Assembly: GCF_020731285.1 (NCBI RefSeq)
Contig: NZ_JAJFOW010000032.1
Span: 16,589-80,588, forward strand
DNA: 64,000 nt
Reading direction: 5' to 3'
From: Cohnella baijiui
GTDB lineage: Bacteria; Bacillota; Bacilli; Paenibacillales; Paenibacillaceae
How positions within the stretch are numbered: the first letter of the stretch is position 1; each line of letters begins with the position of its first letter. The notes beneath the pieces are model-generated. The model was not told where the DNA came from. It did no database searches and was given only the letters and a program-made list of their open reading frames with translations. The position numbers and the translations under genes were made by a program. Shown piece after piece: positions 52,015 to 60,713 of this stretch.

Positions 52015-53850
52015 ATGGAGCCGCTCCGGCTCCGTCCCCGGGAGAGGGTACCTCTGAGCATCCGGACCAAATGGTTCATCGCCAACGCCGTCGTCGTTCT
52101 GCTCCTACTGGGCGCGCTGACGTATGCGATGACCTACTACAGCAGGGGCTTCATCGAACAGAAGATCCGGGAGAACGCGAGGTACTCCGTCTCTCAGCTC
52201 GCGCTGAATGTCGACCACCTGATGCAATCGTACGAGCAGATCATGGACTACCTGTACACGAACAACAATCTTCAGGAACGGCTGCTCGCCTCTTACGGCT
52301 CGTTCCCGGAGGCGGAGCAGATGTACTTCGAGACGGTCGATCCGGTGCTGCAGTCGGTTCGCGGCATGAGCCAGATCAGCCGGCTCGTCTTTTACACGGA
52401 AAATCCGCTGTTCGAATTCGCGGGCTTCGTCCGGATCGACGAAGAAGTGCGACGCTCGGAATGGTATCGGGCGTTCCGCGCCCAGCCGGAGCGCGTGAAA
52501 ATCTGGTGGCCGCCGCAGGAGGATGCGTTCCGCCGCCAGGGCGTCATCCGCCTGACGCAGCGGCTGAACAACCTGAGCGAGAGCGCGGAGCTGTACGTCA
52601 CGATGGATCTGGACGTCCGGCTGTTCGACACCCTCATCGCGGAGGAGAACAAGCGTCACCGGTTCATCGTGGCGCTGCCCGACGGGAGCGTCGTGCTGGA
52701 CAGCCGCAGGCCTGGCGTCTACGGCGCCAAGCTGACGGACGACGCGTTCGGCGGCCGGCTGCAGGCAGGCGACGCGGGCAGCTTTCGGGTGCGGGAAGGG
52801 GACGACTCCGAGCTGCTTCTCTATGAAACGCTGGGGGGGCGCAACAGCGTCCGCGGCATGAAGGTGGCCGTCCTCATTCCCGAAGACGAGCTGATGGCCC
52901 ACGCCAACGAGATCCGGCGGATCGCGGTCCTGCTCTGCTGCGGCGCCGTCGCGCTGTCGATCCTTTTGATCTACGCCCTGTCCCTCGGGCTGACCAAGCG
53001 GCTGACGCGGCTCGCCGGCGCCATGCGGCGCGTGAACTCCGAGCAGCTGCAGCCGATGACGGACGTCAAGGGCAACGACGAGATCAGCGCGCTCGGCCGC
53101 ATCTTCAACGGGCTGATCGAGCGGATCGACCGCCTCATCAAGGATGTGTACCAGTCCGAGATCAACCGCCGCGAGCTCGAGCTGCGGACCAAGGAGTCGG
53201 AGCTGTACGCGCTGCAGACGCAGATCAATCCGCACTATCTGTTCAACACGCTGACGGCGATCCGCGGCAATCTGCTGGAGAAGGGGGACCGGGAGAACGC
53301 CGAGACGATCCAGCTGCTGGCGCGGTCCTTCCGTCAGGTGCTCGGCAAGCACGGGCAGATGATCCGGCTCCGAGAGGAGCTGGAGACGGTGGACACGTAC
53401 TTGCGGATCCAGCGGTTCCGCTTCGGCGAGCGGCTGACCTACGAGATCGACGTGCCAGAGGCTTGCCGGGACTATGCCGTCCCGAGGCTGGCGTTGCAAA
53501 CGCTCGTCGAGAACGCCGTCGTCCACGCGCTGGAGCGCTGCGAGGGTCCGACGGCGATCGCCGTCCGCGCCGAAGCGGCGGCGCGGGGTACGATCTGCGT
53601 CACCGTAGCGGACGACGGGCCGGGCATCCCGGAGGCGGCGCTCGCGGACATCCGCGGCGGGCTGGACGAGGCGGCGCCGACCGGGGAGCGGCATATCGGG
53701 CTGCGCAACATCCACCAGCGGCTGCGGCACACGTTCGGGAGCGGCTTCGGGCTCGTCCTCGACAGCGCCCCGGGTGCGGGCACCCGTGTTTCCCTGCTGC
53801 TGCCGGGCGAGCGGGACGACGAGGACGAAGGAGGGACGCGCGATGGATAA
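52015..53850 (+). CDS. YesM-type sensor histidine kinase, module 2
   Basis: A 611-residue kinase with two transmembrane segments (about residues 19-41 and 300-322), an extracellular sensor between them, HAMP, the H-box QINPHYLFNTLTAIRG (His407), and a HATPase domain ending IGLRNIHQRLRHTFGSGF. The start is uncertain: ATG 52015 has no ribosome binding site, while GGGAGAGGG lies at about 52040-52048 ahead of a CTG at 52054 that would give the more usual beginning SIRTKWFIANAV. It overlaps the response regulator gene by 8 bp. Here the kinase precedes the regulator, the reverse of module 1. Confidence 0.9.
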   Translation: MEPLRLRPRERVPLSIRTKWFIANAVVVLLLLGALTYAMTYYSRGFIEQKIRENARYSVSQLALNVDHLMQSYEQIMDYLYTNNNLQERLLASYGSFPEAEQMYFETVDPVLQSVRGMSQISRLVFYTENPLFEFAGFVRIDEEVRRSEWYRAFRAQPERVKIWWPPQEDAFRRQGVIRLTQRLNNLSESAELYVTMDLDVRLFDTLIAEENKRHRFIVALPDGSVVLDSRRPGVYGAKLTDDAFGGRLQAGDAGSFRVREGDDSELLLYETLGGRNSVRGMKVAVLIPEDELMAHANEIRRIAVLLCCGAVALSILLIYALSLGLTKRLTRLAGAMRRVNSEQLQPMTDVKGNDEISALGRIFNGLIERIDRLIKDVYQSEINRRELELRTKESELYALQTQINPHYLFNTLTAIRGNLLEKGDRENAETIQLLARSFRQVLGKHGQMIRLREELETVDTYLRIQRFRFGERLTYEIDVPEACRDYAVPRLALQTLVENAVVHALERCEGPTAIAVRAEAAARGTICVTVADDGPGIPEAALADIRGGLDEAAPTGERHIGLRNIHQRLRHTFGSGFGLVLDSAPGAGTRVSLLLPGERDDEDEGGTRDG

Positions 53851-55432
53851 GGTGCTGATCGCGGACGACGAGCCTGGCGCGCTGAAAGCGCTCAAATATA
53901 TGCTCGACTGGGAATCGTACGGCTTTGCCGTCGCGGGAGAGGCGGGCAGCGGGCGGGAGGCGCTCGACCTGCTGAAGGACGGAGATTACGCGCTGCTCGT
54001 CACGGACATTCGCATGCCCGGCATCGACGGCCTCGACCTGATCCGGGAAGTCCGATCCTTCTCCGGCATCCCGATCCTCGTCATGAGCGGCTTCGGGGAA
54101 TTCGACTACGTCAAGGCATGCCTCCGTTACGGGATCAAGGATTACCTGCTCAAGCCGGTCGCGGAGGAGGACATGGACCGGGTGCTGCGAGACGTTCGCG
54201 CGGATCTCTCCCGCGAGCGGACGCTTCACCGGCAGCTGTATCACGGCATGCAGGCGATGCGGCACCAGGCGCTGCGCCAATGGGCGAGCGGCGCGATGCG
54301 GCTGCGGGACGCGGAAGACCGGTTCCGGCTGCTCGAGCTCGATCTCGAGCCGGGCCGCCACGCCGTATGCTGCCTGCTCGTCGAGATGGACTTTATGGAC
54401 GCGGCGGACGTTTCGCTGACGGACGAAGAGATCGGGCTGCGCCGGTTCGCCGTGCTGAACGTCGTGGAGGAGATGATTGGCCGGGACGGGTACGCGTTCG
54501 AGCAGTCCGAGGACCGGTACGGCATCGTGCTGTACGGGGAAAAGGAAGATTTGGGCGCCGAAGCCGTGCTTGCCGCGGCGGACGCGCTGCGGACGCAGGT
54601 GTCCCGGTACGCCGGCGTCTCCATCACGATCGGGATCGGCGAGGTCGTAAGGCCCGCCTGCCAGGTGCCCCGCTCGCTCGCCGTCGCCGAGCGGATGCTG
54701 GACCGCAAGTTCTTCGCCGGACCGAACGCGGTGATCCGCAGCGGCTCGTTCGACGAGGAGGCGCCCGACGGCGGCGAGACCGACGTCCGGGAGCTGCAGC
54801 CGCTGCTCGACGCGGTGGCGGAAGGCGACGGGCTGCGCGTACATCTCTTGTTGAAGAAGCAGATGGACCGGTTCGCGGCGGGGGCCGGGACGCCGGCGCA
54901 AGTCCGCTCGTTTATGCTGGAGCTGCTCGTCCTGCTGCTGCATCTGCTCATGAAGGAAGGCCACCGGCCGGAACGGCTGTTCAAGGCCGACGTAAACGAC
55001 GGCAAGCGGCTGCTCGAGGCCAAGACGATCGATCTGGCGTTCGCCCAGGCGGAGCGGATGTGTCTTGAGGCGATCGCGCTGCGCGCGGCCTCGCAGCCGC
55101 CGAAGCCGGTGACGACCGTTCAGGCCGTCAAGGATATCGTCGCGTCGGAGTACGGATCGAGCGCGATCAGCTTGAAGGCGATCGCCGAGCGGATCTACAT
55201 GAATCCCGCCTATCTCGGACAGCTCTTCAAGACGAACGAGGGCCTCTCCTTCAACGACTATCTGCTGCGCGTACGGATGGAAAAAGCGAAGGAACTGCTT
55301 CGCCGGACCGACAAAAAAGCGTTCGAGGTGGCGACGGACGTCGGCTACCGGGAGCTCGACTGGTTCTACAAGAAGTTCAAGGCCTACACGGGATACAGCA
55401 CAAGCGAATACCGGGCGGCGCAAGAGCGTTGA
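53843..55432 (+). CDS. YesN-type response regulator (AraC output), module 2
   Basis: A 529-residue response regulator. Receiver: DKVLIADDEPGALKALKYML, Asp55 in VTDIRMPGIDG, Lys in YLLKPVAEED. The C-terminal AraC domain (residues 425-525) shows ISLKAIAERIYMNPAYLGQLF and AFEVATDVGYRELDWFYKKF. ATG 53843 follows GAAGGAGGG. The last 26 bp of the gene, including the stop, are the first part of a 43-bp tandem repeat that continues behind it. Presumably activates module 2. Confidence 0.92.
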   Translation: MDKVLIADDEPGALKALKYMLDWESYGFAVAGEAGSGREALDLLKDGDYALLVTDIRMPGIDGLDLIREVRSFSGIPILVMSGFGEFDYVKACLRYGIKDYLLKPVAEEDMDRVLRDVRADLSRERTLHRQLYHGMQAMRHQALRQWASGAMRLRDAEDRFRLLELDLEPGRHAVCCLLVEMDFMDAADVSLTDEEIGLRRFAVLNVVEEMIGRDGYAFEQSEDRYGIVLYGEKEDLGAEAVLAAADALRTQVSRYAGVSITIGIGEVVRPACQVPRSLAVAERMLDRKFFAGPNAVIRSGSFDEEAPDGGETDVRELQPLLDAVAEGDGLRVHLLLKKQMDRFAAGAGTPAQVRSFMLELLVLLLHLLMKEGHRPERLFKADVNDGKRLLEAKTIDLAFAQAERMCLEAIALRAASQPPKPVTTVQAVKDIVASEYGSSAISLKAIAERIYMNPAYLGQLFKTNEGLSFNDYLLRVRMEKAKELLRRTDKKAFEVATDVGYRELDWFYKKFKAYTGYSTSEYRAAQER

Positions 55433-55535
55433 TCTAGGGTGCGAATCGTAATACCGGGCGGCGCAAGATCGTTGATCGAGGGTGCGAATCGTAATACCGG
55501 GCGGTGCAAGATCGTTGATCGAGGGTGCGAATCGT
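55407..55535 (+). repeat. 43-bp tandem repeat, three copies, over the 3' end of the regulator gene
   Basis: Copies start at 55407, 55450 and 55493 with AATACCGGGCGG(C/T)GCAAG and end TGCGAATCGT. Copies 2 and 3 differ by one base; copy 1 differs from copy 2 at two positions. Copy 1 holds the last codons and TGA of the response regulator, so the repeat arose by duplication of the gene end. Confidence 0.93.
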
Positions 55536-55642
55536 TGAACGGGTCACTTGCCGGCGCCGCCGCCGGCCTGAGATGATCATAGCGTCGGCTGTTCCGCCCG
55601 AGAACGCAGCCCTTCATTTTCAGTCATCGGGAGGTTTTTCTC

Positions 55643-56827
55643 ATGTCTCATTCCGCAACGTTCGATTTGGTTGATGCACGCATGTACACGCCTGGCGCCG
55701 TGATCGAGAAAGGCGTTCTCGAGGTCCGCGGCGGCCGGATCGGTGCGGTCCGCCCTCTGGCCGATTGGGAGCGCAGCCGGGATCCGGGGGTCGCCGTCGT
55801 CGACGCGGGCGGCGCGCGCGTCGTCCCGGGCTTCGTCGACGTTCACGTCCACGGCGGCGGGGGCTTCGACTTCATGACCGGCCGCGACGGCAGTCTGGAC
55901 GACATCTGTTTGTACCACGCCGCCCACGGCACGACTTCGCTGCTGGCCACGACCGTGACCGCGGAGCACGAGCCGATCGCGAAGGCGATTCGCCTGATCG
56001 TGCGGGCGATGAAGCGGGGAGGCCGCGGGGCGCAGGTTGCCGGCATTCATCTGGAGGGGCCTTTCCTGAACCCGCTGCGCTGCGGAGCGCAAAATCCCGC
56101 GCACATCCGGACGGCGGACCCGGACGAGCTCCGCGCGCTCTGGGAGCTGGCCGAGGGCCGGATCCGGCTCGTGACGCTGGCGCCCGAGCGGGAAGGGGGG
56201 ATGGAGGCGCTGCGCTTTTTCCGCGAGCGGGGCGTGACGGTGTCGATCGGGCATTCCGACGCCTCGCTCGAGGAGACGCGCGCCGCCGTTCGCGCCGGCG
56301 CCTCCCACGTGACCCATCTATTCAATGGAATGCGGCCGTTTCACCACCGGGAGCCCGGATTGACGGGCGGGGCGCTCCTGTTCGGAGAGCTGACGGTGGA
56401 GATGATCGGCGACGGCATCCACATTCACACGGAAGCGGTCCGCTACGTCTGGGAGACGAAGCCGCGCGACCGGATCGTGCTCATCACCGACTGCATGGGA
56501 CCGGCGGGGCTGCCGGACGGGACGTTCCCGTTCGAGGGGATGACCGCGAAGATGAAGGACGGTATCTTGAGGCTCGTGGAGCCGGACGGCACGGAGGGCA
56601 GCCTGGCCGGCAGCACGCTGACGATGGATCGCGCGCTCGCCAACTTGATGCGATGGACGGGCGCGTCGCTCGAGGAGGCGCTGCCGCTGCTCACGCTGCA
56701 GCCGGCCCGGCAAGCCGGTCTCGAACGCCGCAAAGGCTCGCTCGAAGCGGGCAAGGACGCCGACTTCGTCCGGCTGAACGACGACGGCACGGTCGAAGGG
56801 ACGTGGATCGGCGGCGTCCGGGTCTGA
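55643..56827 (+). CDS. nagA: N-acetylglucosamine-6-phosphate deacetylase
   Basis: A 394-residue amidohydrolase removing acetate from GlcNAc-6-phosphate in the cytoplasm. Motifs in order: GFVDVHVHGGGGFDFM, the metal Glu in GIHLEGPFLN, His in IGHSDA and THLFNGM, DGIHIH, and the catalytic Asp in ITDCMGPAGLPDGTF. Length is typical. GGGAGG lies ahead of ATG 55643. Its place behind two transporter modules and near GH genes suggests that the imported glycan contains GlcNAc or GalNAc. No nagB is seen in the window. Confidence 0.93.
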   Translation: MSHSATFDLVDARMYTPGAVIEKGVLEVRGGRIGAVRPLADWERSRDPGVAVVDAGGARVVPGFVDVHVHGGGGFDFMTGRDGSLDDICLYHAAHGTTSLLATTVTAEHEPIAKAIRLIVRAMKRGGRGAQVAGIHLEGPFLNPLRCGAQNPAHIRTADPDELRALWELAEGRIRLVTLAPEREGGMEALRFFRERGVTVSIGHSDASLEETRAAVRAGASHVTHLFNGMRPFHHREPGLTGGALLFGELTVEMIGDGIHIHTEAVRYVWETKPRDRIVLITDCMGPAGLPDGTFPFEGMTAKMKDGILRLVEPDGTEGSLAGSTLTMDRALANLMRWTGASLEEALPLLTLQPARQAGLERRKGSLEAGKDADFVRLNDDGTVEGTWIGGVRV

Positions 56828-56876
56828 CCATGCGGTTCATGGTTTGCGATTCCACACGGCGAGAGGAGAGATTCGC

Positions 56877-58217
56877 TTGGTTCAAGTCGTATTCCTGTTC
56901 GATACGGAGGATTATACGTCCCCGGTATCCGACGACGCCATCCTCCGGCTGGCGGAGCTGCTGCGCGGCGAGGGCATCCGGGGCAGCTTCAATATCGTCG
57001 GCGAGCTGGCCCGCGTGCTGGAGGAGCGGGGGCGGGAGGACATCGTCGCCGCCCTGCGGCATCACGAGGTCAACTATCATACGTATCGCCATTCCTGGCA
57101 TCCGACGATCGCGGAATACAGCGACGATCCGGTCTGGGAACGTCCGCTCGCGCGTTACCTGGCGGAGGAAAGCGAGGGCTCGGCGATCGTGCGGCGCGTG
57201 TTCGGCGTAGACGCGCTGCCCGCCTACGTCCCGCCCGGCAACAACATCTCCGCCCAGTCGCTGCACGGGGCCGCCAAGCTCGGCATCCCCGTGGTGGCGG
57301 GCTCGCTCTTCAAGGAGACCGGGGGCAAGGCGATCTGGTACTGCAACACGCTGAACCTCGAGTGCAACGAATATTTGGACGACCTGCTGCTGCGGGACGG
57401 GATCGGAGAGGCCGTCGGCCGATTCCCGATGTGGCGTGCCTGGGAACGGCTCGTCTTCTGCTGTCATCCGAACCTGATTCCCTACGCGCAGTTCTGGGAC
57501 GCGGTGAACATGAAAGGCGGCAACCGGGTCCCCTGGGGCGAGTGGAAGTACGCGGACCGTCGTCCGGAAGCGGACGTCGAGCGCTTTTACGACGACCTGA
57601 GGACGTTGATCCGCCGGCTCCAGGCGGAAAGCGACTTCACGTTCGCGACCTGCCGGGACATCTGGGAGCAGGAGAACGGGGCAGCCGAACGATCGCTCGA
57701 CCGGGGGGCGCTGATGGTCCTGCTCGGCGGCCTGGAGGAGCGCTTCGGATTCGGGGTGTCGGGGAGCGACAGCTATTCGCTCGCGGACTTGTTTCAGGCG
57801 GCCGTCCGCGCGCTGAACGGCGATGCGGGGCCGTACCGCGCGGGCGCGCCGATCGGACCGATCCAGGAGCCGGAAGGGATAGCCTCCCCGCTCGCAATCG
57901 AGGCGCGGCAGCTCCGGCTGGCGGCGGCGAGGCTGGTGGACGCCGAGATCGTGCCGCATCGCATCCCGCTCGGCGAGTCCGACGGCGGGCCGGGCCCCGC
58001 GATCGGGCCGGGCGACTTCCTGCGGGCCGCCGTGCAAGTGTTGGCCGGCGCCGATTCGGCGCGGATCGCGCCCGGTCCCCAGCTGCCGGATACCTCGGGT
58101 TTTTACCGGTTCGACGATTTCCGCCTGGCGGGCACTTGGATCTACTCGGACGACTTTAAGGACGAGTGGGTGACGCGCCGATTGAGGTGGCAGTCGTGGA
58201 CGATCCGCGGCGCATAA
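56877..58217 (+). CDS. NodB-like polysaccharide deacetylase family protein
   Basis: A 446-residue protein with the NodB-type start VVFLFDTEDYTSPVSDDAI (the Asp of DTED being the expected base or metal residue) and a metal pair in NYHTYRHSWH (HTxxH). The barrel continues to about residue 265 (FATCRDIWEQE). The remaining 180 residues are an extra domain of unknown role. No signal peptide, so an intracellular substrate is likely. TTG 56877 follows GAGAGGAG with 8 bp spacing; the gene begins 49 bp after nagA and may deacetylate a related sugar. Confidence 0.8.
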   Translation: MVQVVFLFDTEDYTSPVSDDAILRLAELLRGEGIRGSFNIVGELARVLEERGREDIVAALRHHEVNYHTYRHSWHPTIAEYSDDPVWERPLARYLAEESEGSAIVRRVFGVDALPAYVPPGNNISAQSLHGAAKLGIPVVAGSLFKETGGKAIWYCNTLNLECNEYLDDLLLRDGIGEAVGRFPMWRAWERLVFCCHPNLIPYAQFWDAVNMKGGNRVPWGEWKYADRRPEADVERFYDDLRTLIRRLQAESDFTFATCRDIWEQENGAAERSLDRGALMVLLGGLEERFGFGVSGSDSYSLADLFQAAVRALNGDAGPYRAGAPIGPIQEPEGIASPLAIEARQLRLAAARLVDAEIVPHRIPLGESDGGPGPAIGPGDFLRAAVQVLAGADSARIAPGPQLPDTSGFYRFDDFRLAGTWIYSDDFKDEWVTRRLRWQSWTIRGA

Positions 58218-58299
58218 TCTTCAGGATTTGACAAGCGTTTCCTTCTTTCGGGTTTCCATGTAAAATGGAAAAACAACCCGGAACGAAGGAGGCGCTTTT

Positions 58300-58443
58300 T
58301 TGCGTGCACGCTATCATCTGCTCCTCCTGGCGGGGATTATCCTTCTCTTCGCGATTTTAATCGCCAGAAAGGGAGATCGGCTGGACGCGAGAAACGGGCT
58401 TGGGAACGCGTTGTCAACGGTCAAGGATACGCAATGGAATTGA
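58300..58443 (+). CDS. Small single-TM protein overlapping the next gene
   Basis: A 47-residue product from TTG 58300, preceded by AAGGAGG with 7 bp spacing. One transmembrane helix (LLLLAGIILLFAILIA) is followed by a short basic polar tail. The stop TGA 58441-58443 lies inside the start of the following gene in another frame. It could be a real small membrane protein coupled to the next gene, or the anchor part of one protein split by a frameshift. Confidence 0.5.
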   Translation: MRARYHLLLLAGIILLFAILIARKGDRLDARNGLGNALSTVKDTQWN

Positions 58444-58877
58444 TTCAAAATCCGGTCGAAGTGGCGCTGCCGATTCAAGCGGATTGGTACCGGTCGCTAT
58501 GGGGGGAGCGGGACATCGGCGCGACGCTGGCAGAATCGAACGATACCCGCTTCGTGCTGGAGAGCGTCGCCAGATCCGACGAGGGGGTCGACTTCCGCAT
58601 CCGCATGCGGAGAGATCTCGATCCGTACGGAGGACGCCTTCTCTCGTATGATGTGTTCCGGGACGGAGGCGCCAAAGAGATCAACGCGCACGTGGGATGG
58701 TGGCAGTACGAAACGAAGGACGGCAGGTGGCTGATGCTCATGAACCGGGGGACATCCTTCGACGGCGACGACGGCTTCACCATGTCGGTGTCGGGCCCTG
58801 AGTTGGATCGTTTGGCCGACGGCTTTGTCGCCCGCTTCTCCGGACTCGCGCTCTATCAGTATCAGCGAAAAAAATAA
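58434..58877 (+). CDS. Unknown 147-residue protein
   Basis: A soluble strand-rich protein (FVLESVARSDEGVDFRIRMR, INAHVGWWQYETKDGRWLMLM) of no family I can name. ATG 58434 overlaps the stop of the small membrane protein gene and has no clear ribosome binding site of its own, so translation probably depends on the upstream frame. Together with the preceding frame it would make a single membrane-anchored protein if one frameshift were removed. Confidence 0.55.
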   Translation: MELIQNPVEVALPIQADWYRSLWGERDIGATLAESNDTRFVLESVARSDEGVDFRIRMRRDLDPYGGRLLSYDVFRDGGAKEINAHVGWWQYETKDGRWLMLMNRGTSFDGDDGFTMSVSGPELDRLADGFVARFSGLALYQYQRKK

Positions 58878-58898
58878 ACGTGTCGGGAGGGCGACGCG

Positions 58899-59798
58899 AT
58901 GAAGTCCGTTCGCGCCATATTCATTCTGATCGGAAAGCTCCTGCTGCTTTTCGCCATCATGCTGGCGATGATGTTCGTCGCCATCCTGGTCTACGTCGTA
59001 GCCGCCGTCTTGTCCGGGCGCGACGTCGAGAGCGTGCTTTCCTTCCCGCGGATGAACCTGACGCTCGCGGTTGTCCAGGATGCGTTCATCGTCGCCGGCG
59101 TGTGGATCATGTACGTCGCATTCGAGCGGAAGGCGGGCTGGCCGCTCGGCCTGAGACAGCCTGGGGCGGTCAGCCGGCTGGCGACCGGGATGGCGTGCGG
59201 CGCCGCCCTCCTGTCGCTTGTCGTGCTGCTCATCTGGCTGCTTGGGGGACTGACGCTCCGGTCCGCCCCCTTCGATGCGGCGCTCGGATGGTCGCTGCTG
59301 CGGGGGGCGCTGTTCTTCGCCGTCGTCGCGTTCAGCGAGGAGCTGCTGGTTCGCGGCTACGTCCAGGGCCTGACCCGACGGTCCTTCGGCGCGCCTGCGG
59401 CGGTCGTCGTCTCCTCGCTGCTGTTCGCGGCGATGCATTTCGGCAACGCCAACGTCTTCGAGAGCGTCTGGCCGACGGTGAATCTGGTACTGGCCGGCAT
59501 CCTGTTCGCCGTCGCCAGGGAGGCGAGCGGCGGGCTGTGGCTGCCGATCGGCTTGCATTGGACGTGGAACTATTTTCAAGGCTACGTCTACGGCTTCGAA
59601 GTGTCCGGCACCGGGACGGACGCGCTGTTGCGTGTCCAGCGAACGGGCGGTGAAGCGCTCACCGGCGGAGCGTTCGGCGCCGAAGGCAGCGCGGCGGCAA
59701 CGGCCGTCCTTGCGGCGGGCATCGTCGCCGCGCTGTGGGCGCTGCGCCGCCGGAAGCGGCCGTCGTCTGCGCTGACGGCTCCCGATCGCGCCCCTTGA
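58899..59798 (+). CDS. CPBP family intramembrane protease
   Basis: A 299-residue polytopic membrane protein with the CPBP/CAAX protease motifs: FSEELLVRGYV (Glu147-Glu148, Arg152), FAAMH (Phe176, His180) and a later HWTWNYFQG. These form the intramembrane metal site. The family includes prenyl-CAAX-like proteases and bacteriocin immunity or processing proteins; no target is evident here. CGGGAGGGCG precedes ATG 58899. Confidence 0.92.
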   Translation: MKSVRAIFILIGKLLLLFAIMLAMMFVAILVYVVAAVLSGRDVESVLSFPRMNLTLAVVQDAFIVAGVWIMYVAFERKAGWPLGLRQPGAVSRLATGMACGAALLSLVVLLIWLLGGLTLRSAPFDAALGWSLLRGALFFAVVAFSEELLVRGYVQGLTRRSFGAPAAVVVSSLLFAAMHFGNANVFESVWPTVNLVLAGILFAVAREASGGLWLPIGLHWTWNYFQGYVYGFEVSGTGTDALLRVQRTGGEALTGGAFGAEGSAAATAVLAAGIVAALWALRRRKRPSSALTAPDRAP

Positions 59799-59828
59799 CG
59801 TGGCGAATCCAGCCGTCTGTGCCGGCAT

Positions 59829-60220
59829 GTATATGAAATTTCGCATCCAATCGCGGATTTTTGCCGACTGCGCCGGTGATGTGTATGAAATTTCGCATCC
59901 AATCGCCGGAATCAGCAGTCTGCACCGGTAATGTGTATGAAATTTCGCATACAATCGCGGATTTTTGCCGACTGCACCCGTAATGTATATGAAATTTCGC
60001 ATACAATCGCCGGAATCGGCCGCCAACGCCGGTATGTATATGAAAATTTCGCATACGTCGCCATGATCAGCCACCAATGCCGGCATGCGTATGAAATTTC
60101 GCATACAATCGCCTGATTCGTCCGTTTGCGCAGGGAATGTGTGTGATTTTTCGAATACAATCGTGGAATTCCGCCGTCTGCACCAGTAATGGGTATGAGA
60201 TTTCGAGTAAAATAATCGAG
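59829..60220. repeat. Palindrome array A: GTATGAAATTTCGCATAC cores, eight units
   Basis: Units begin at 59829, 59881, 59933, 59985, 60036, 60087, 60139 and 60191 (51-52 bp each). Each opens with a palindromic core close to GTATGAAATTTCGCATAC (GTATG and CATAC arms around GAAATTTC) followed by AATCGC, then a linker ending in a CxCCGGTAAT-like tail. A tail fragment of a further unit lies at 59805-59828. Units 7 and 8 are decayed. The whole 59799-60300 gap is this array plus the ribosome binding site of the next gene. Confidence 0.9.
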
Positions 60221-60300
60221 CTGCCGCGGAACGACCCGATAGACGCCAAACAGAATCGGGAATGGTAACGTAGGCAGCATTCGCCAGGAGGTGATCTATC

Positions 60301-60669
60301 ATGTTTCCGAATCCGTTGGTAGGCGCGCCGGCCGGCTTTACCTTTTTCTTCGTCCTCATCTTCATCATCGTGATCGGTGGAATCGTCTACTCGATCGTGA
60401 AGGGGATCGGCACCTGGGCGCAAAACAACGCCTCCGAAGTCGTCACTTTGCAGGCACGGGTCGTCGCCAAACGCACGAAAGTATGGGGCGGCTCGGGAGA
60501 AAGCAGCTCTTCGACCAGCTATTACGTCACGTTCGAAGCGGAGGACGGCACCAGGCAAGAGCTCCCCGTAAACGGCCGAACGTACGGCATGCTGGCCGAA
60601 GGGGACGTAGGCGCGCTCACCCATCAAGGCACTCGCTACAAGGGCTTCGTGCGCAACGAACTCGAATAA
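60301..60669 (+). CDS. DUF2500 family membrane protein
   Basis: A 122-residue protein with one transmembrane helix (residues 13-38) and a beta-sheet domain (VVTLQARVVAKRTKVWGG, SYYVTFEAEDGTRQELPV, GDVGALTHQGTRYKGF), the DUF2500 pattern. Function unknown. AGGAGGTGAT precedes ATG 60301. Possibly co-transcribed with the ATPase gene 44 bp downstream. Confidence 0.88.
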   Translation: MFPNPLVGAPAGFTFFFVLIFIIVIGGIVYSIVKGIGTWAQNNASEVVTLQARVVAKRTKVWGGSGESSSSTSYYVTFEAEDGTRQELPVNGRTYGMLAEGDVGALTHQGTRYKGFVRNELE

Positions 60670-60713
60670 GGCCTAGAATGATGCTCGTCCAGCAGAGGAA
60701 GGGGGAGGCGGAC

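Noticed and set aside
59829..60220. CRISPR array
   Set aside because: The spacing looks CRISPR-like, but the linkers are themselves similar to each other, the core is degenerate in outer units, and no cas genes are nearby. It is a degenerate tandem array.
58497..60368. 623-residue minus-strand open frame across the CPBP gene and array A
   Set aside because: It runs opposite to well-supported genes, and the 52-bp repeat unit is not a multiple of three, so its repeated peptides change frame. Long antisense frames are expected in high-GC DNA.
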